From NCBI GenBank assembly GCA_964653025.1, contig CAZZBZ010000023.1, positions 1 through 41,580 on the forward strand: a DNA stretch of 41,580 nt. Direction: 5' to 3'. Positions within the stretch are counted from its first letter, which is position 1. Each line of letters begins with the position of its first letter. Origin of the DNA: JABWAM01 sp964653025. GTDB lineage: Bacteria > Verrucomicrobiota > Verrucomicrobiia > JABWAM01. Below the pieces are notes generated by a model. The model was not told the origin of the DNA, did not search any database, and saw nothing but the letters and a program-made list of their open reading frames with translations. Of the stretch, positions 15,035 to 22,892 are shown piece by piece. A program made the translations under genes and the position numbers.

Positions 15035-17055
15035 CATGGATTGACTGGATGATCGTCGTGTTGCCGATGGCGGCCATGGTTTGGGTTGCCTATGTCACCC
15101 ACCGTCACGTGCGGGGCGTGGCCGACTTCATGGCGGGCAACCGCTGCGCGGGGCGTTACGTCATCGCCAATGCCCGGGGTGAAAGTGCCATGGCGGTGGT
15201 GGGAGTCGTGGCGGGGTTTGAGGCGTTCTACCAAGCGGGATTTGCATGGGGCTTTTGGGAGTTTATCCGCATCCCGGTGGCGATGTTCATTGTCCTGCTG
15301 GGGTTCGTCGTTTGTCGCTACCGCGAGACGCGGGCCCTGAGCCTGGCTCAGTTTTTCGAAATCCGATACAGCAAGCGCTTCCGCATCTTCGCAGGGATGC
15401 TCGCGTTCGGGTCGGGAATCCTCAACTATGGCATATTCCCCGCGGTTTCTTCGCGTTTCTTCGTATATTTTTGCGGGTTGCCCACGTCCATCCATGTCGG
15501 GGGCCTGACAATCCCGATGTTCGCCATCGTGATGGTGCTCTACCTGAGTATATCGCTCTTCATGACGCTGTCCGGAGGGCAACTGACCGTGATGGTGATC
15601 GATTGTCTGGAGGGGATGGTCTCGATGTGGATGTTCTGGGTGGTCTCCATCAGCCTGCTGCTGACCTTCAGTTGGCTGGAAATACATGAGGCGCTGGCGC
15701 TGGCACCGCCTGGCAGGTCCATGATGGACCCCCTCGACACGAGCCACGTCGAGGACTTCAACATCTGGTACGTCCTGATCGGCCTGCTGACGAGTATCTA
15801 CGGGACGATGGCATGGCAGGGTTCGCATGCCTACAACAGTTCGGCTTCCAGTCCCCACGAGACCAAGATGGCCAACGTGGTGGGTCAGTGGCGGACCTAC
15901 ACCAAGATGCTCTTCATCACACTGCTCAGCGTCGGCGCCTACACCTACCTCGTTCACCCGCACTTTGCGGCGGATCGCATGAAGGTGGATGCAGTTCTCG
16001 CGGGCATGAACAATCCCCAGATCGTCAACCAGATGCGAATGCCCGTGGCGCTCGGCGTGCTGCTGCCCATCGGGGTGAAGGGAGTGGTATGCTCCGTCTT
16101 CCTCATGGGTCTGATCGCTTGTGATTCCTCCTACCAACACTCTTGGGGCAGTATCTTTGTCCAGGACGTGATTGTGCCGTTGCGGAGGAAACTGATGACG
16201 CCACGGCAGCACATCCGGGCCCTGCGGCTGGGAATCCTGGGAGTGGCCTTGTTCGGATTCACATTCAGTCTGCTTTTCCGCCAGACAGATTACATCCTGA
16301 TGTTCTTTGCAATCACGGGCGCGATCTACGTGGGCGGCGCGGGCGCCGCCATCATCGGCGGGCTCTACTGGAAAAAGGGGACCACGGCGGCCGCCTGGTC
16401 AGCAATGATCATCGGTTCGACCCTGGCCAGCAGCGGAATCCTCCTCCAGCAGACGTGGAAATGGCTGCAGCCGCAACTGCTCTGGTTTCTCAACAGCGGT
16501 CCCATGTTCGACTACCTCGCGATGCACGCCCAGAAGTTCCCTATTAACAGCCAATGGATGAACTTGATCGCCGTCGTATCGGCTATCGTGGTCTACTTGG
16601 TGGTCTCCCTGTTCACGTGCCGTGAGGACTTTAACATGGACCGGATGTTGCACCGTGGCATCTATGCCAAGGATCCCGTGGGCGTGGCGGCCGGGGGTGC
16701 CCCCCCAACGGGCTTCCAATGGGGAAAACTCATCGGCATTGATGAAAACTTCACCCGCAGCGACAAGGCCATCTCAGTTTCGGTATTCAGTTGGAAGATT
16801 TTTTGGTTCATCGCGGGCTTCGTCATGCTGGCGTGGAATCTGTTGAACCGGTGGCCGCTGAAATGGTGGTCTTGGTACTGGTTTGTGTCCAGTGTCATCA
16901 TTCCACTTCTGCTTGCGGCGGTGACCACGATCTGGTTCACGTGGGGCGGGGTACGCGACCTGCGTCGGCTGTTCGCGTCCCTCAAGACGGTGAACCGCAA
17001 CGCCCTCGACGACGGTACTGTGGTGAACCACCATAACCTCGACGATTCCGACTAG
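15031..17055 (+). CDS. Sodium:solute symporter (SSS) family transporter
   Basis: The 674-residue membrane protein has at least a dozen hydrophobic helices. ADFMAGNRCAGRYVIANARG is the SSS-type first re-entrant region. ARGESAMAVVGVVAGFEAFY and YGTMAWQGSHAYNSSASSPH are typical of the sugar and carboxylate branch. A polar loop before the last two helices (GFQWGKLIGIDENF) is often found in PVC members. Members import sugars, uronates or other organic acids with Na+. Its ATG overlaps the M14 stop as ATGA, so the three-gene operon couples uptake to two hydrolases. The exact solute is unknown. Confidence 0.93.
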   Translation: MTWIDWMIVVLPMAAMVWVAYVTHRHVRGVADFMAGNRCAGRYVIANARGESAMAVVGVVAGFEAFYQAGFAWGFWEFIRIPVAMFIVLLGFVVCRYRETRALSLAQFFEIRYSKRFRIFAGMLAFGSGILNYGIFPAVSSRFFVYFCGLPTSIHVGGLTIPMFAIVMVLYLSISLFMTLSGGQLTVMVIDCLEGMVSMWMFWVVSISLLLTFSWLEIHEALALAPPGRSMMDPLDTSHVEDFNIWYVLIGLLTSIYGTMAWQGSHAYNSSASSPHETKMANVVGQWRTYTKMLFITLLSVGAYTYLVHPHFAADRMKVDAVLAGMNNPQIVNQMRMPVALGVLLPIGVKGVVCSVFLMGLIACDSSYQHSWGSIFVQDVIVPLRRKLMTPRQHIRALRLGILGVALFGFTFSLLFRQTDYILMFFAITGAIYVGGAGAAIIGGLYWKKGTTAAAWSAMIIGSTLASSGILLQQTWKWLQPQLLWFLNSGPMFDYLAMHAQKFPINSQWMNLIAVVSAIVVYLVVSLFTCREDFNMDRMLHRGIYAKDPVGVAAGGAPPTGFQWGKLIGIDENFTRSDKAISVSVFSWKIFWFIAGFVMLAWNLLNRWPLKWWSWYWFVSSVIIPLLLAAVTTIWFTWGGVRDLRRLFASLKTVNRNALDDGTVVNHHNLDDSD

Positions 17056-17101
17056 GATTAAGCCCCTGCCGCCAAAAGGTGCCAAATTCCGCCCATTTCT
17101 T

Positions 17102-17395
17102 GTGCCGTCTTGTGCCAAGTTGCGCGATTTTGCGAGAGCTTGTGAGTGCTTCGTGGTTTTGATGACGAAAGCTGATTTTCCCTCTGAAAATCGGCCTGCA
17201 AGCGAAATAACGCGAGAGTTTGAAAGCCTGCCCGGCAATCGCGATGATTTTCTCGAGTTGGCCCGTCACCAATCTCACGAGGGGATCGTCGTCCTCATCT
17301 GTCGCAAAACACGGATCGCGGAGTGTGCGGCCATGTTGTGGTTAATAGGCCGAGCGGGGGAGCAGGGACTGAGGTGCAACGTCAACTTTGCGTAG
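17102..17395 (+). pseudogene. Possible remnant of a DUF5615 PIN-like toxin
   Basis: In this frame the C-terminal part NRDDFLELARHQSHEGIVVL resembles the end of DUF5615 PIN-like proteins, where a DFL-x-LA motif is followed by H-x-GIV. The preceding 40 codons do not look like the expected N-terminal beta-alpha region, and no DUF433 partner is visible upstream. The region therefore looks like a decayed fragment in the 566-bp gap between the symporter and the M23 gene. The remainder of the gap (17396-17591) shows nothing convincing. Confidence 0.3.
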
Positions 17396-17591
17396 CAGGG
17401 TAGGGGCGTGAACAGGAGGAGCACGGGCTGGAGCGGGTGAATGTGGGGCTTTGCTTCGCGGCAATGAATGCGTGGACTTCGGGATGGGCGTGGATGCGGT
17501 TGCTCGAGGAGGGACGAGCCAGGGTGGAGTACCTGGCGAAGTGGCTCGGGCGATGGATTTCGTTCGGGTGCGGTAGTCCTCCATTGCATTG

Positions 17592-17620
17592 CCACGAAAT
17601 GTCCGGCAAGCATTTCGTGG
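17592..17620. other. 10-bp perfect hairpin upstream of the M23 peptidase gene
   Basis: CCACGAAATG (17592-17601) pairs perfectly with CATTTCGTGG (17611-17620) around a nine-base loop. It ends one base before the ATG at 17622, so in mRNA it would sit over the translation start of the M23 gene. No T-run follows, so it is not a typical terminator. Confidence 0.6.
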
Positions 17621-17621
17621 T

Positions 17622-19037
17622 ATGATCGAGCAGCACGCGAAATTCTTCCGAAAGGAAAAACAGGGGATTTTCGCGTTTATTTTGGGAGTCGAATGCGGGG
17701 ATTTCGATCTGCGATGGGGGGCGGTGTTCCTCGCTGCCTGCCTCGTGCTGGCCCCCATTCCGGTTGCGGGGGAGTCTTCCCCATCGCGCCCCTCGACGGC
17801 GACAGCGAAGAAGGCCGCCCCGAAAGCTCCCGCGAAGAAGGCTGCCCCGAAAAATCCTGCGAAAGCGTCTGTCTCGAAGGCTCCGAAAAAGTCCATCCCC
17901 TCGTCCGCCTTGAAGGCCAGCCTTGACCGCAAGGGAGGGAAGCCGAAGGCGCGCCGACCCGTCGCGCCGCCGAAGACGGTTCGCATCAATCCCTCCAAGC
18001 CGGTCCTGCCCCCGCTTCCCCCGCCTGATGAGGAGGAGGGGGCGATCCTGATGGCCTCCCCCGCGTTCGTGGGACTCGATCTGCCCACGGCAAACCAGGC
18101 GCTCTTTAGCCGGAACCGGGTGGCCGATTTCTACCAGCCCACCTCGAGCGGACGGATCATTTCCGCGGGGTTTGGTTGCGTGCGAAACCCGAACTTCTGG
18201 GGCAGCTTTACCCGATTCCACGAGGGGATCGACATCCGTTCAGTTCAGCGGGACGAGGATGGGGAGCCGCGCGACCCGGTGCGTTCGATGGGCGAGGGGC
18301 GTGTGGCCTACGCCAACCGCGACACCGGTAAGTCCAACTACGGGAAGTACGTGGTCGTGGAGCACGACCTTTTCGGCCCGCGCTTCTACTCGCTTTACGC
18401 GCACCTGGCCTCGGTGGACGACCGCGTCGAGCCCGGCCAGTCCCTTTCGAGGAGTGCCCGTTTGGGGATCATGGGGCGGACCTCGAACGAGTTCCGCATC
18501 GACCGCGAGCACGCGCACCTCCATTTCGAGGTGGACCTGATGGCGAACGACCGCTACGCGGGCTGGTCGCGGAAGAGAGGGCAGGGGGAGCCGAACCACG
18601 GTCTCTTCAACGGCGCGAACCTGGTCGGGGTGGACCCGGTTCGCTTCATGCAGTTTCTCCAGGTAAACCCCGACCTTGGGATCGGGGATTTCATCCAGCG
18701 GGAGGCGGTGGCATTCCGCGTGCTCGCCCTGCGGCAGGGCGACTTCTCGTGGGTTCGCCGCTACCCCTTCGCCCTGTCGCGCAAGCCGACCGAGGAGGAC
18801 AAGGCCTGGGAGATTTCGATGACCTACTACGGCCTGCCGATCCGGGTGACCCCGCGCCGGCGCGAGGAGATCCCCGAGGTGGCATGGAAGGCGCTCAAAG
18901 CCGGCGTCTGGCCGCTCACCTTCGCGAACGCCCCCCTCTTGCGCGCGAACGCCGCCGCGGAGGTGGTGGTCCGCAAGGGCGACCGCTGGCGCCTCGGCGA
19001 CAAGGGCCGTGACTGGATGTCGCTGCTGATGTTCTAA
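17622..19037 (+). CDS. Secreted M23 (LytM) family metallopeptidase
   Basis: The 471-residue protein has a hydrophobic export signal (WGAVFLAACLVLAPIPVAGE, residues 32-51). A Lys/Ala/Pro-rich linker follows to about residue 135 (KKAAPKAPAKKAAPK), which could span the periplasm or bind the wall. The M23 domain has the zinc motifs HEGID (His200, Asp204) and HAHLHFEV (His299-x-His301). Family members cut peptidoglycan cross-links or stems. About 150 residues after the domain have no recognised match. ATG 17622 is the first ATG; the signal starts late, so a GTG or TTG further in could be the real start. It may act on cell-wall remodelling. Codon use matches its neighbours. Confidence 0.85.
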   Translation: MIEQHAKFFRKEKQGIFAFILGVECGDFDLRWGAVFLAACLVLAPIPVAGESSPSRPSTATAKKAAPKAPAKKAAPKNPAKASVSKAPKKSIPSSALKASLDRKGGKPKARRPVAPPKTVRINPSKPVLPPLPPPDEEEGAILMASPAFVGLDLPTANQALFSRNRVADFYQPTSSGRIISAGFGCVRNPNFWGSFTRFHEGIDIRSVQRDEDGEPRDPVRSMGEGRVAYANRDTGKSNYGKYVVVEHDLFGPRFYSLYAHLASVDDRVEPGQSLSRSARLGIMGRTSNEFRIDREHAHLHFEVDLMANDRYAGWSRKRGQGEPNHGLFNGANLVGVDPVRFMQFLQVNPDLGIGDFIQREAVAFRVLALRQGDFSWVRRYPFALSRKPTEEDKAWEISMTYYGLPIRVTPRRREEIPEVAWKALKAGVWPLTFANAPLLRANAAAEVVVRKGDRWRLGDKGRDWMSLLMF

Positions 19038-19124
19038 TTCATGGAAAGCTGTTGCATCGCGGCGCGCAGATCGGCACTTTCCTCGTCCGCTCGCTTGCGG
19101 GCGAATCCATCCCCTTTCCATGAA
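19038..19124 (+). other. leuB leader with 11-bp inverted repeat covering the start codon
   Basis: TTCATGGAAAG (19038-19048) is perfectly complementary to CTTTCCATGAA (19114-19124), which contains the leuB ATG. Folding would place the start codon in a stem with a 65-base loop. Whether it forms in vivo is unknown; no leader peptide rich in leucine codons is evident. Confidence 0.35.
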
Positions 19125-20244
19125 ATCCTACAATGTTGCGGTGATTGGTGGCGACGGTACCGGCCCTGAGGTTGTTCTCGAGGCAATCAAGGTGCTGGAC
19201 GCCACGGCCCCGAAGTTCGGCTTCAAGCTCAACTACACTCCGTTCGATTTTGGCGGCGAGCGCTACCTTCGTACCAAGGAGATCCTCCCCGACAGCGCGG
19301 TTTCCGACCTGCGGAAGTTTCCCGTGGTTCTCCTCGGGGCGATCGGGCATCCCGACGTGAAGCCCGGCATCCTCGAGAAGGGGATCCTCCTCCGCCTCCG
19401 CTTCGAGATGGAGCAGTACATCAACCTTCGCCCCGTGAAGCTCTACGACGAGCGCTACTGCCCCATCAAGGACAAGGGTCCCGAGGACATCGACTTCACC
19501 GTCGTCCGCGAGAACAACGAGGGCCTCTACACCGGCTCGGGAGGGTTCGTCTACAAGGGCACGGCCCAGGAGGTGGCCACCCAGGAGAGCACGAACACCC
19601 GTTTCGGCGTCGAGCGCTGCCTGCGCTACGCCTTCGAGTACGCTCGGAAGCTCCACGCGGAGAAGCCGTGGCGCGGCCTCAAGCCCGCCGACCTCAAGGA
19701 TGGCAAGAAGGCCCAGCTCACCCTCTGCGGCAAGACGAACGTGCTAACGTTTGCCTTCGACCTGTGGTTCCGCGCCTTCCAGGAGATCGCGAAGGAGTAC
19801 CCCGACGTGAAGACCGACTACGCCCACGTGGATGCCACCACGATGTGGTTCGTCAAGAACCCCGAGTGGTTCGACGTGATCGTCACCGACAACATGTTTG
19901 GCGACATCATCACCGACCTCGGCGCGATGATTCAGGGTGGGATGGGGATTGCCGCGGGGGGGAACATCAACCCGAAGGGCACGAGCATGTTCGAGCCGAT
20001 CGGCGGCAGCGCCCCGAAGTACACCGGGCAGAACGTGATCAACCCGCTCGCCGCGATCTGCGCCGGAGCGATGATGCTCGACTTCCTCGGCGACCGCGAA
20101 AAGGACGCCTCCCTCAAGAAGGCCGGTGCCGCGATCGAGGCGGCCGTGATCAAGGCCGTCCGCGAGAAGCTCAAGAGCCTCTCCGCCGGCAAGATGGGCT
20201 ACGGCACCCGCGAGGTCGGCGACCTCGTCGCCTCGTTGGTCTGA
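19120..20244 (+). CDS. leuB: 3-isopropylmalate dehydrogenase
   Basis: The 374-residue protein belongs to the isocitrate/isopropylmalate dehydrogenase family. It begins with the nucleotide-fold motif VAVIGGDGTGPEV. The active-site region reads TVVRENNEGLYTGSGGF, followed by the metal-binding VTDNMFGDIITDLGAMIQGG and the cofactor-binding MFEPIGGSAPKYTGQNVINP. It oxidises 3-isopropylmalate to 2-oxoisocaproate in leucine synthesis, with NAD+. The adenine-site loop has Gly where many enzymes have His (EPIHGSAP), so a tartrate-, homoisocitrate- or related dehydrogenase cannot be ruled out, but the overall match favours LeuB. No leuA, leuC or leuD are adjacent. It converges with the methyltransferase gene across a large cruciform repeat. 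Confidence 0.85.
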   Translation: MKSYNVAVIGGDGTGPEVVLEAIKVLDATAPKFGFKLNYTPFDFGGERYLRTKEILPDSAVSDLRKFPVVLLGAIGHPDVKPGILEKGILLRLRFEMEQYINLRPVKLYDERYCPIKDKGPEDIDFTVVRENNEGLYTGSGGFVYKGTAQEVATQESTNTRFGVERCLRYAFEYARKLHAEKPWRGLKPADLKDGKKAQLTLCGKTNVLTFAFDLWFRAFQEIAKEYPDVKTDYAHVDATTMWFVKNPEWFDVIVTDNMFGDIITDLGAMIQGGMGIAAGGNINPKGTSMFEPIGGSAPKYTGQNVINPLAAICAGAMMLDFLGDREKDASLKKAGAAIEAAVIKAVREKLKSLSAGKMGYGTREVGDLVASLV

Positions 20245-20307
20245 GTTAACGGCCTGGGGGGACCCATGATCCTCGGGCAACGAATGTCGTGACGCGGTTT
20301 TTCTCGA

Positions 20308-20410
20308 GGAGCACACGCGGCTCGCGTGTCATGGCCGCTGGCTCGGCGGCCATTCCTCGATGAGAAAATCGGCGAGCCGCCGATTTCAACACGCGAGCCG
20401 CGTGTGCTCC
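20308..20410. repeat. Cruciform-type palindrome with two inner hairpins
   Basis: A perfect 22-bp inverted repeat (20308-20329 with 20389-20410) encloses two further hairpins: 20331-20338 with 20346-20353 (8 bp), and 20366-20374 with 20378-20386 (9 bp). RNA or single-stranded DNA would fold as a three-way junction. It sits between the convergent leuB and methyltransferase genes, so it could work as a bidirectional terminator or as a REP/BIME-like element. It is unrelated in sequence to the element at 5472. Confidence 0.85.
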
Positions 20411-20513
20411 CCAAACCGCTTTCAAAGGGTGGAATCATCGATGAAGTCTCGATGAGGGTCTCGCTCTGGAAACGCGGCTCACGCGCGGATTTTTTGGGGC
20501 AATCCTCGTCGAT

Positions 20514-21551
20514 TTACGACGCGAGCGCGGTAGGTTTGGGGAAGGCTCCGGACGGAAAAAGGCCTGCGAGGGCAGGGGCGATGGTTTGGAGGGCGCTCAT
20601 CGGGGTGTCGAGGGGAATGGCGCATTCGGGGCCGATGATATGGATCCCCGCGGCGACGGCGGTGCGGACTTCCTCATGGATGCGCGCCGTGTCACCGGCG
20701 CGGAGGGAGGCCACGTTGCCAACACCACCCATGAGGGCGATGCGGCCCCCGGCCTCACGAACGGCCGTCGCCGCGGGGACGCGCGTGTCGTAATGGAAGC
20801 AGGCCAACCCTGTCCGCGAGAAGTCCGCGATGCGGTCGGAGGTCTGGCCGCAGGCATGCAGGATGAGAGGGCAGGGGATGCGCCGCGCGAACTCGACATG
20901 GTGCGGCATGAGAAAGCGCCGGTAGGCCTGCGGCGGGCACATGTCGCGCGAGCAGTGATCGGCGAAGCAGAGGGCATCCGCTCCGGCTGAGATCTGGGCC
21001 ATTGCGGAGCGGAAGGACGCTCCCGCGAGCCGTGCCAGGATCGCATCGAGTTTTGGCGGATCGTCGAGGGTCATCATCAGCACGTGGTCCACGCCGAACA
21101 TGTGGTAGGCGAGCGACCAGGGCCCGAAGACCTTGCCGAGGATCGCGTGACGAGTCCCAAACTCCTTCTTCAGGGTAGAAAGGGCGGAGCGCACTGCGAG
21201 CATGGCGGGTCTTTCCTCGAAGTCGCGCGGCACGAGGACTTCCTCGGGATCGGTCCACCGCGGGCGGCGGATGGTGGGCATCACGCCCGGGGCCCCCCAG
21301 TCCACCTCGGCGCCGAGCGCGGCGGCCTCGGTGACCACCCCGAAGACGGGGAAGACCATGTCGAAGCCGGCCTCGATGCTGACGAAGGCGGCGAGCTCAG
21401 CCATCTTCTTTGCGTCGAGGTGCGCTTCGGGGAAGGAGGCGCCGCAGAGGCGCATCGCCTCGGTATTTGCCAGGGAGGTTGCGGTACCGAGAGAGGGTCG
21501 GTCGATGCGCTCGCGACGGAGGGCGCCGAGAAATCGCTCGCGGGATTGCAC
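20514..21551 (-). CDS. MtaA/MtbA-type (URO-D fold) corrinoid methyltransferase-like protein
   Basis: The 345-residue protein starts with SRERFLGALRRERIDRPS, the usual N-terminus of this family. LILHACGQTSDRIADFS provides the His232-x-Cys234 zinc pair, and HIIGPECAIPLDTP gives the third ligand, Cys310. These three residues activate the thiol acceptor in MtaA/MtbA-type methylcobamide:thiol methyltransferases. GTG 21551 is the preferred start because the family N-terminus begins there; TTG 21587 is possible. The open frame extends far upstream only as the antisense of the TonB-like gene. No corrinoid protein or MtaB/MttB gene is adjacent, so its methyl donor must be encoded elsewhere. It converges with leuB. 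Confidence 0.82.
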   Translation of the reverse strand: MQSRERFLGALRRERIDRPSLGTATSLANTEAMRLCGASFPEAHLDAKKMAELAAFVSIEAGFDMVFPVFGVVTEAAALGAEVDWGAPGVMPTIRRPRWTDPEEVLVPRDFEERPAMLAVRSALSTLKKEFGTRHAILGKVFGPWSLAYHMFGVDHVLMMTLDDPPKLDAILARLAGASFRSAMAQISAGADALCFADHCSRDMCPPQAYRRFLMPHHVEFARRIPCPLILHACGQTSDRIADFSRTGLACFHYDTRVPAATAVREAGGRIALMGGVGNVASLRAGDTARIHEEVRTAVAAGIHIIGPECAIPLDTPMSALQTIAPALAGLFPSGAFPKPTALAS

Positions 21552-21665
21552 GTCGGGAAGATTGAGGATGACGGGCCGCGGGTGCAAGGGAATCTGGTTG
21601 CGAGGGCTTGCGGCAAGGCGATGGCCGGGGCATGATTCGAACGGGGAGCCCACTTCCCAAGCCGC

Positions 21666-22883
21666 ATGACGATCCCGAGTTTCGAGCCGCCGACCATCCC
21701 GCCGCACAAGGCGCTCCCGCCTTTGCCACCCCTGCCGCCGGTGCGGGCTGCGCCCCCCGTGGTGCGCCAGGTCGAAGTGGATTACTACCGTCGCTTCGTC
21801 GTCTCGATCGGCCTCTCCGTCCTCCTCAACCTCTTGCTCCTTGCCCTCGTGTCTTCGACGGGGCTCTCGCGGCTCGTCCGTCTCAGCGAACGCCCGAAGC
21901 CGACGACCCAGCGCGAGACGCCGAAGCTCGTCCTGATTCCCAAACCGCAGCCCCCGCCTCCCACCGAGCCTGAGTTTACGAAGCCCAAGACATTTCTCGA
22001 AACCGACCCGAGCCAGAAGTCCGCCGAGAAGCCGAAGAATGCCGAGTTCTATTCCGAGCACGACACGGTGGCGACCCAGATCGCGCCCTCGCCCATCAAA
22101 CCGGGCGACATTCCGAAGGCCGACGGACAGAATACCAAAAGCATGGCGACCGAGACCGTCCGTCCCGGGCCCAAGGTCCCGCCTTCGCCCCCGCCCGCAC
22201 CTCAGGTCGCACCTTCGCCCCCGGCTGCGCCACAAACCCCGCCTGCGCCAAAGGCGTCCCAGCCGCAGCCCCCCTCGCCGCCAACCCCCACGCCGAAGAC
22301 GGCTCCGCAAGCCCCGTTGCCACCCATCACGAAGGATGGCGACTTCGCATTCCTTCGCCGCGATCCGCTTCCCAAGCCCCAGCCGCGCGTGGAGGCGACC
22401 CAGGGAACGAAACCTTCGGAGGCCTCCCCCCCGCAGGCTCCCGCCTCACCGCATGCACCCTCGGCGCCGTCCCCTCCGTCGGTTCCCACCACCGACCGGG
22501 AGGTCCTCGCGGCCAAGAGTCGTCTCGACGGGGGGGTGGGGCGTGCGGGCCGGCTCGCCTTCAACTCGGAAGAATCCCCGTTTGCCAGCTACGACAAGAA
22601 GGTGATCGCCAAGATCGGGGCGAACTGGAACTACCTCATCGAAGAGCGTTTCTACGGCGAGACGGTTGGGCAGGTGATGGTCTCTTTCAAGATCGTCAAC
22701 GATGTGGAAGCTCACTCCGCACGTGTCAGCGAGGTGCGCATCGAGCGAAACTCGGCCAACGCGGTTCTCGCCGGCTACTGTGTCCAGGCGATCGAGAAGT
22801 CCGCGCCGTTCGGTCCTTTTCCCGAGTCCCTACGCCTGATTGTCGGCGATTCCCGTGATGCGTCGGTCATGTTCAACTATTAA
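21666..22883 (+). CDS. Proline-rich TonB/TolA-like envelope protein
   Basis: The 405-residue protein has a short proline-rich cytoplasmic N-terminus, one membrane helix at residues ~44-63 (VVSIGLSVLLNLLLLALVSS) and a long Pro/Ala/Lys periplasmic region to about 290. It ends with a ~100-residue C-terminal domain (YDKKVIAKIGANWNYLIEER, then VGQVMVSFKIVND). This domain has the TonB/TolA-type pattern of a helix, two strands with G-x-V, and a late CVQAIEKSAPFGPFPESL. Such proteins transmit the proton-motive force from ExbBD or TolQR to the outer membrane. Those partners are not in the window. It converges with the O-antigen-ligase-like pair, leaving nine bases between stops. Confidence 0.75.
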   Translation: MTIPSFEPPTIPPHKALPPLPPLPPVRAAPPVVRQVEVDYYRRFVVSIGLSVLLNLLLLALVSSTGLSRLVRLSERPKPTTQRETPKLVLIPKPQPPPPTEPEFTKPKTFLETDPSQKSAEKPKNAEFYSEHDTVATQIAPSPIKPGDIPKADGQNTKSMATETVRPGPKVPPSPPPAPQVAPSPPAAPQTPPAPKASQPQPPSPPTPTPKTAPQAPLPPITKDGDFAFLRRDPLPKPQPRVEATQGTKPSEASPPQAPASPHAPSAPSPPSVPTTDREVLAAKSRLDGGVGRAGRLAFNSEESPFASYDKKVIAKIGANWNYLIEERFYGETVGQVMVSFKIVNDVEAHSARVSEVRIERNSANAVLAGYCVQAIEKSAPFGPFPESLRLIVGDSRDASVMFNY

Positions 22884-22892
22884 AAGTTCGAC

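Noticed and set aside
21552..22310. Upstream extension of the methyltransferase frame
   Set aside because: It is antisense to the TonB-like gene and very Gly/Arg-rich; the family N-terminus starts at 21551.
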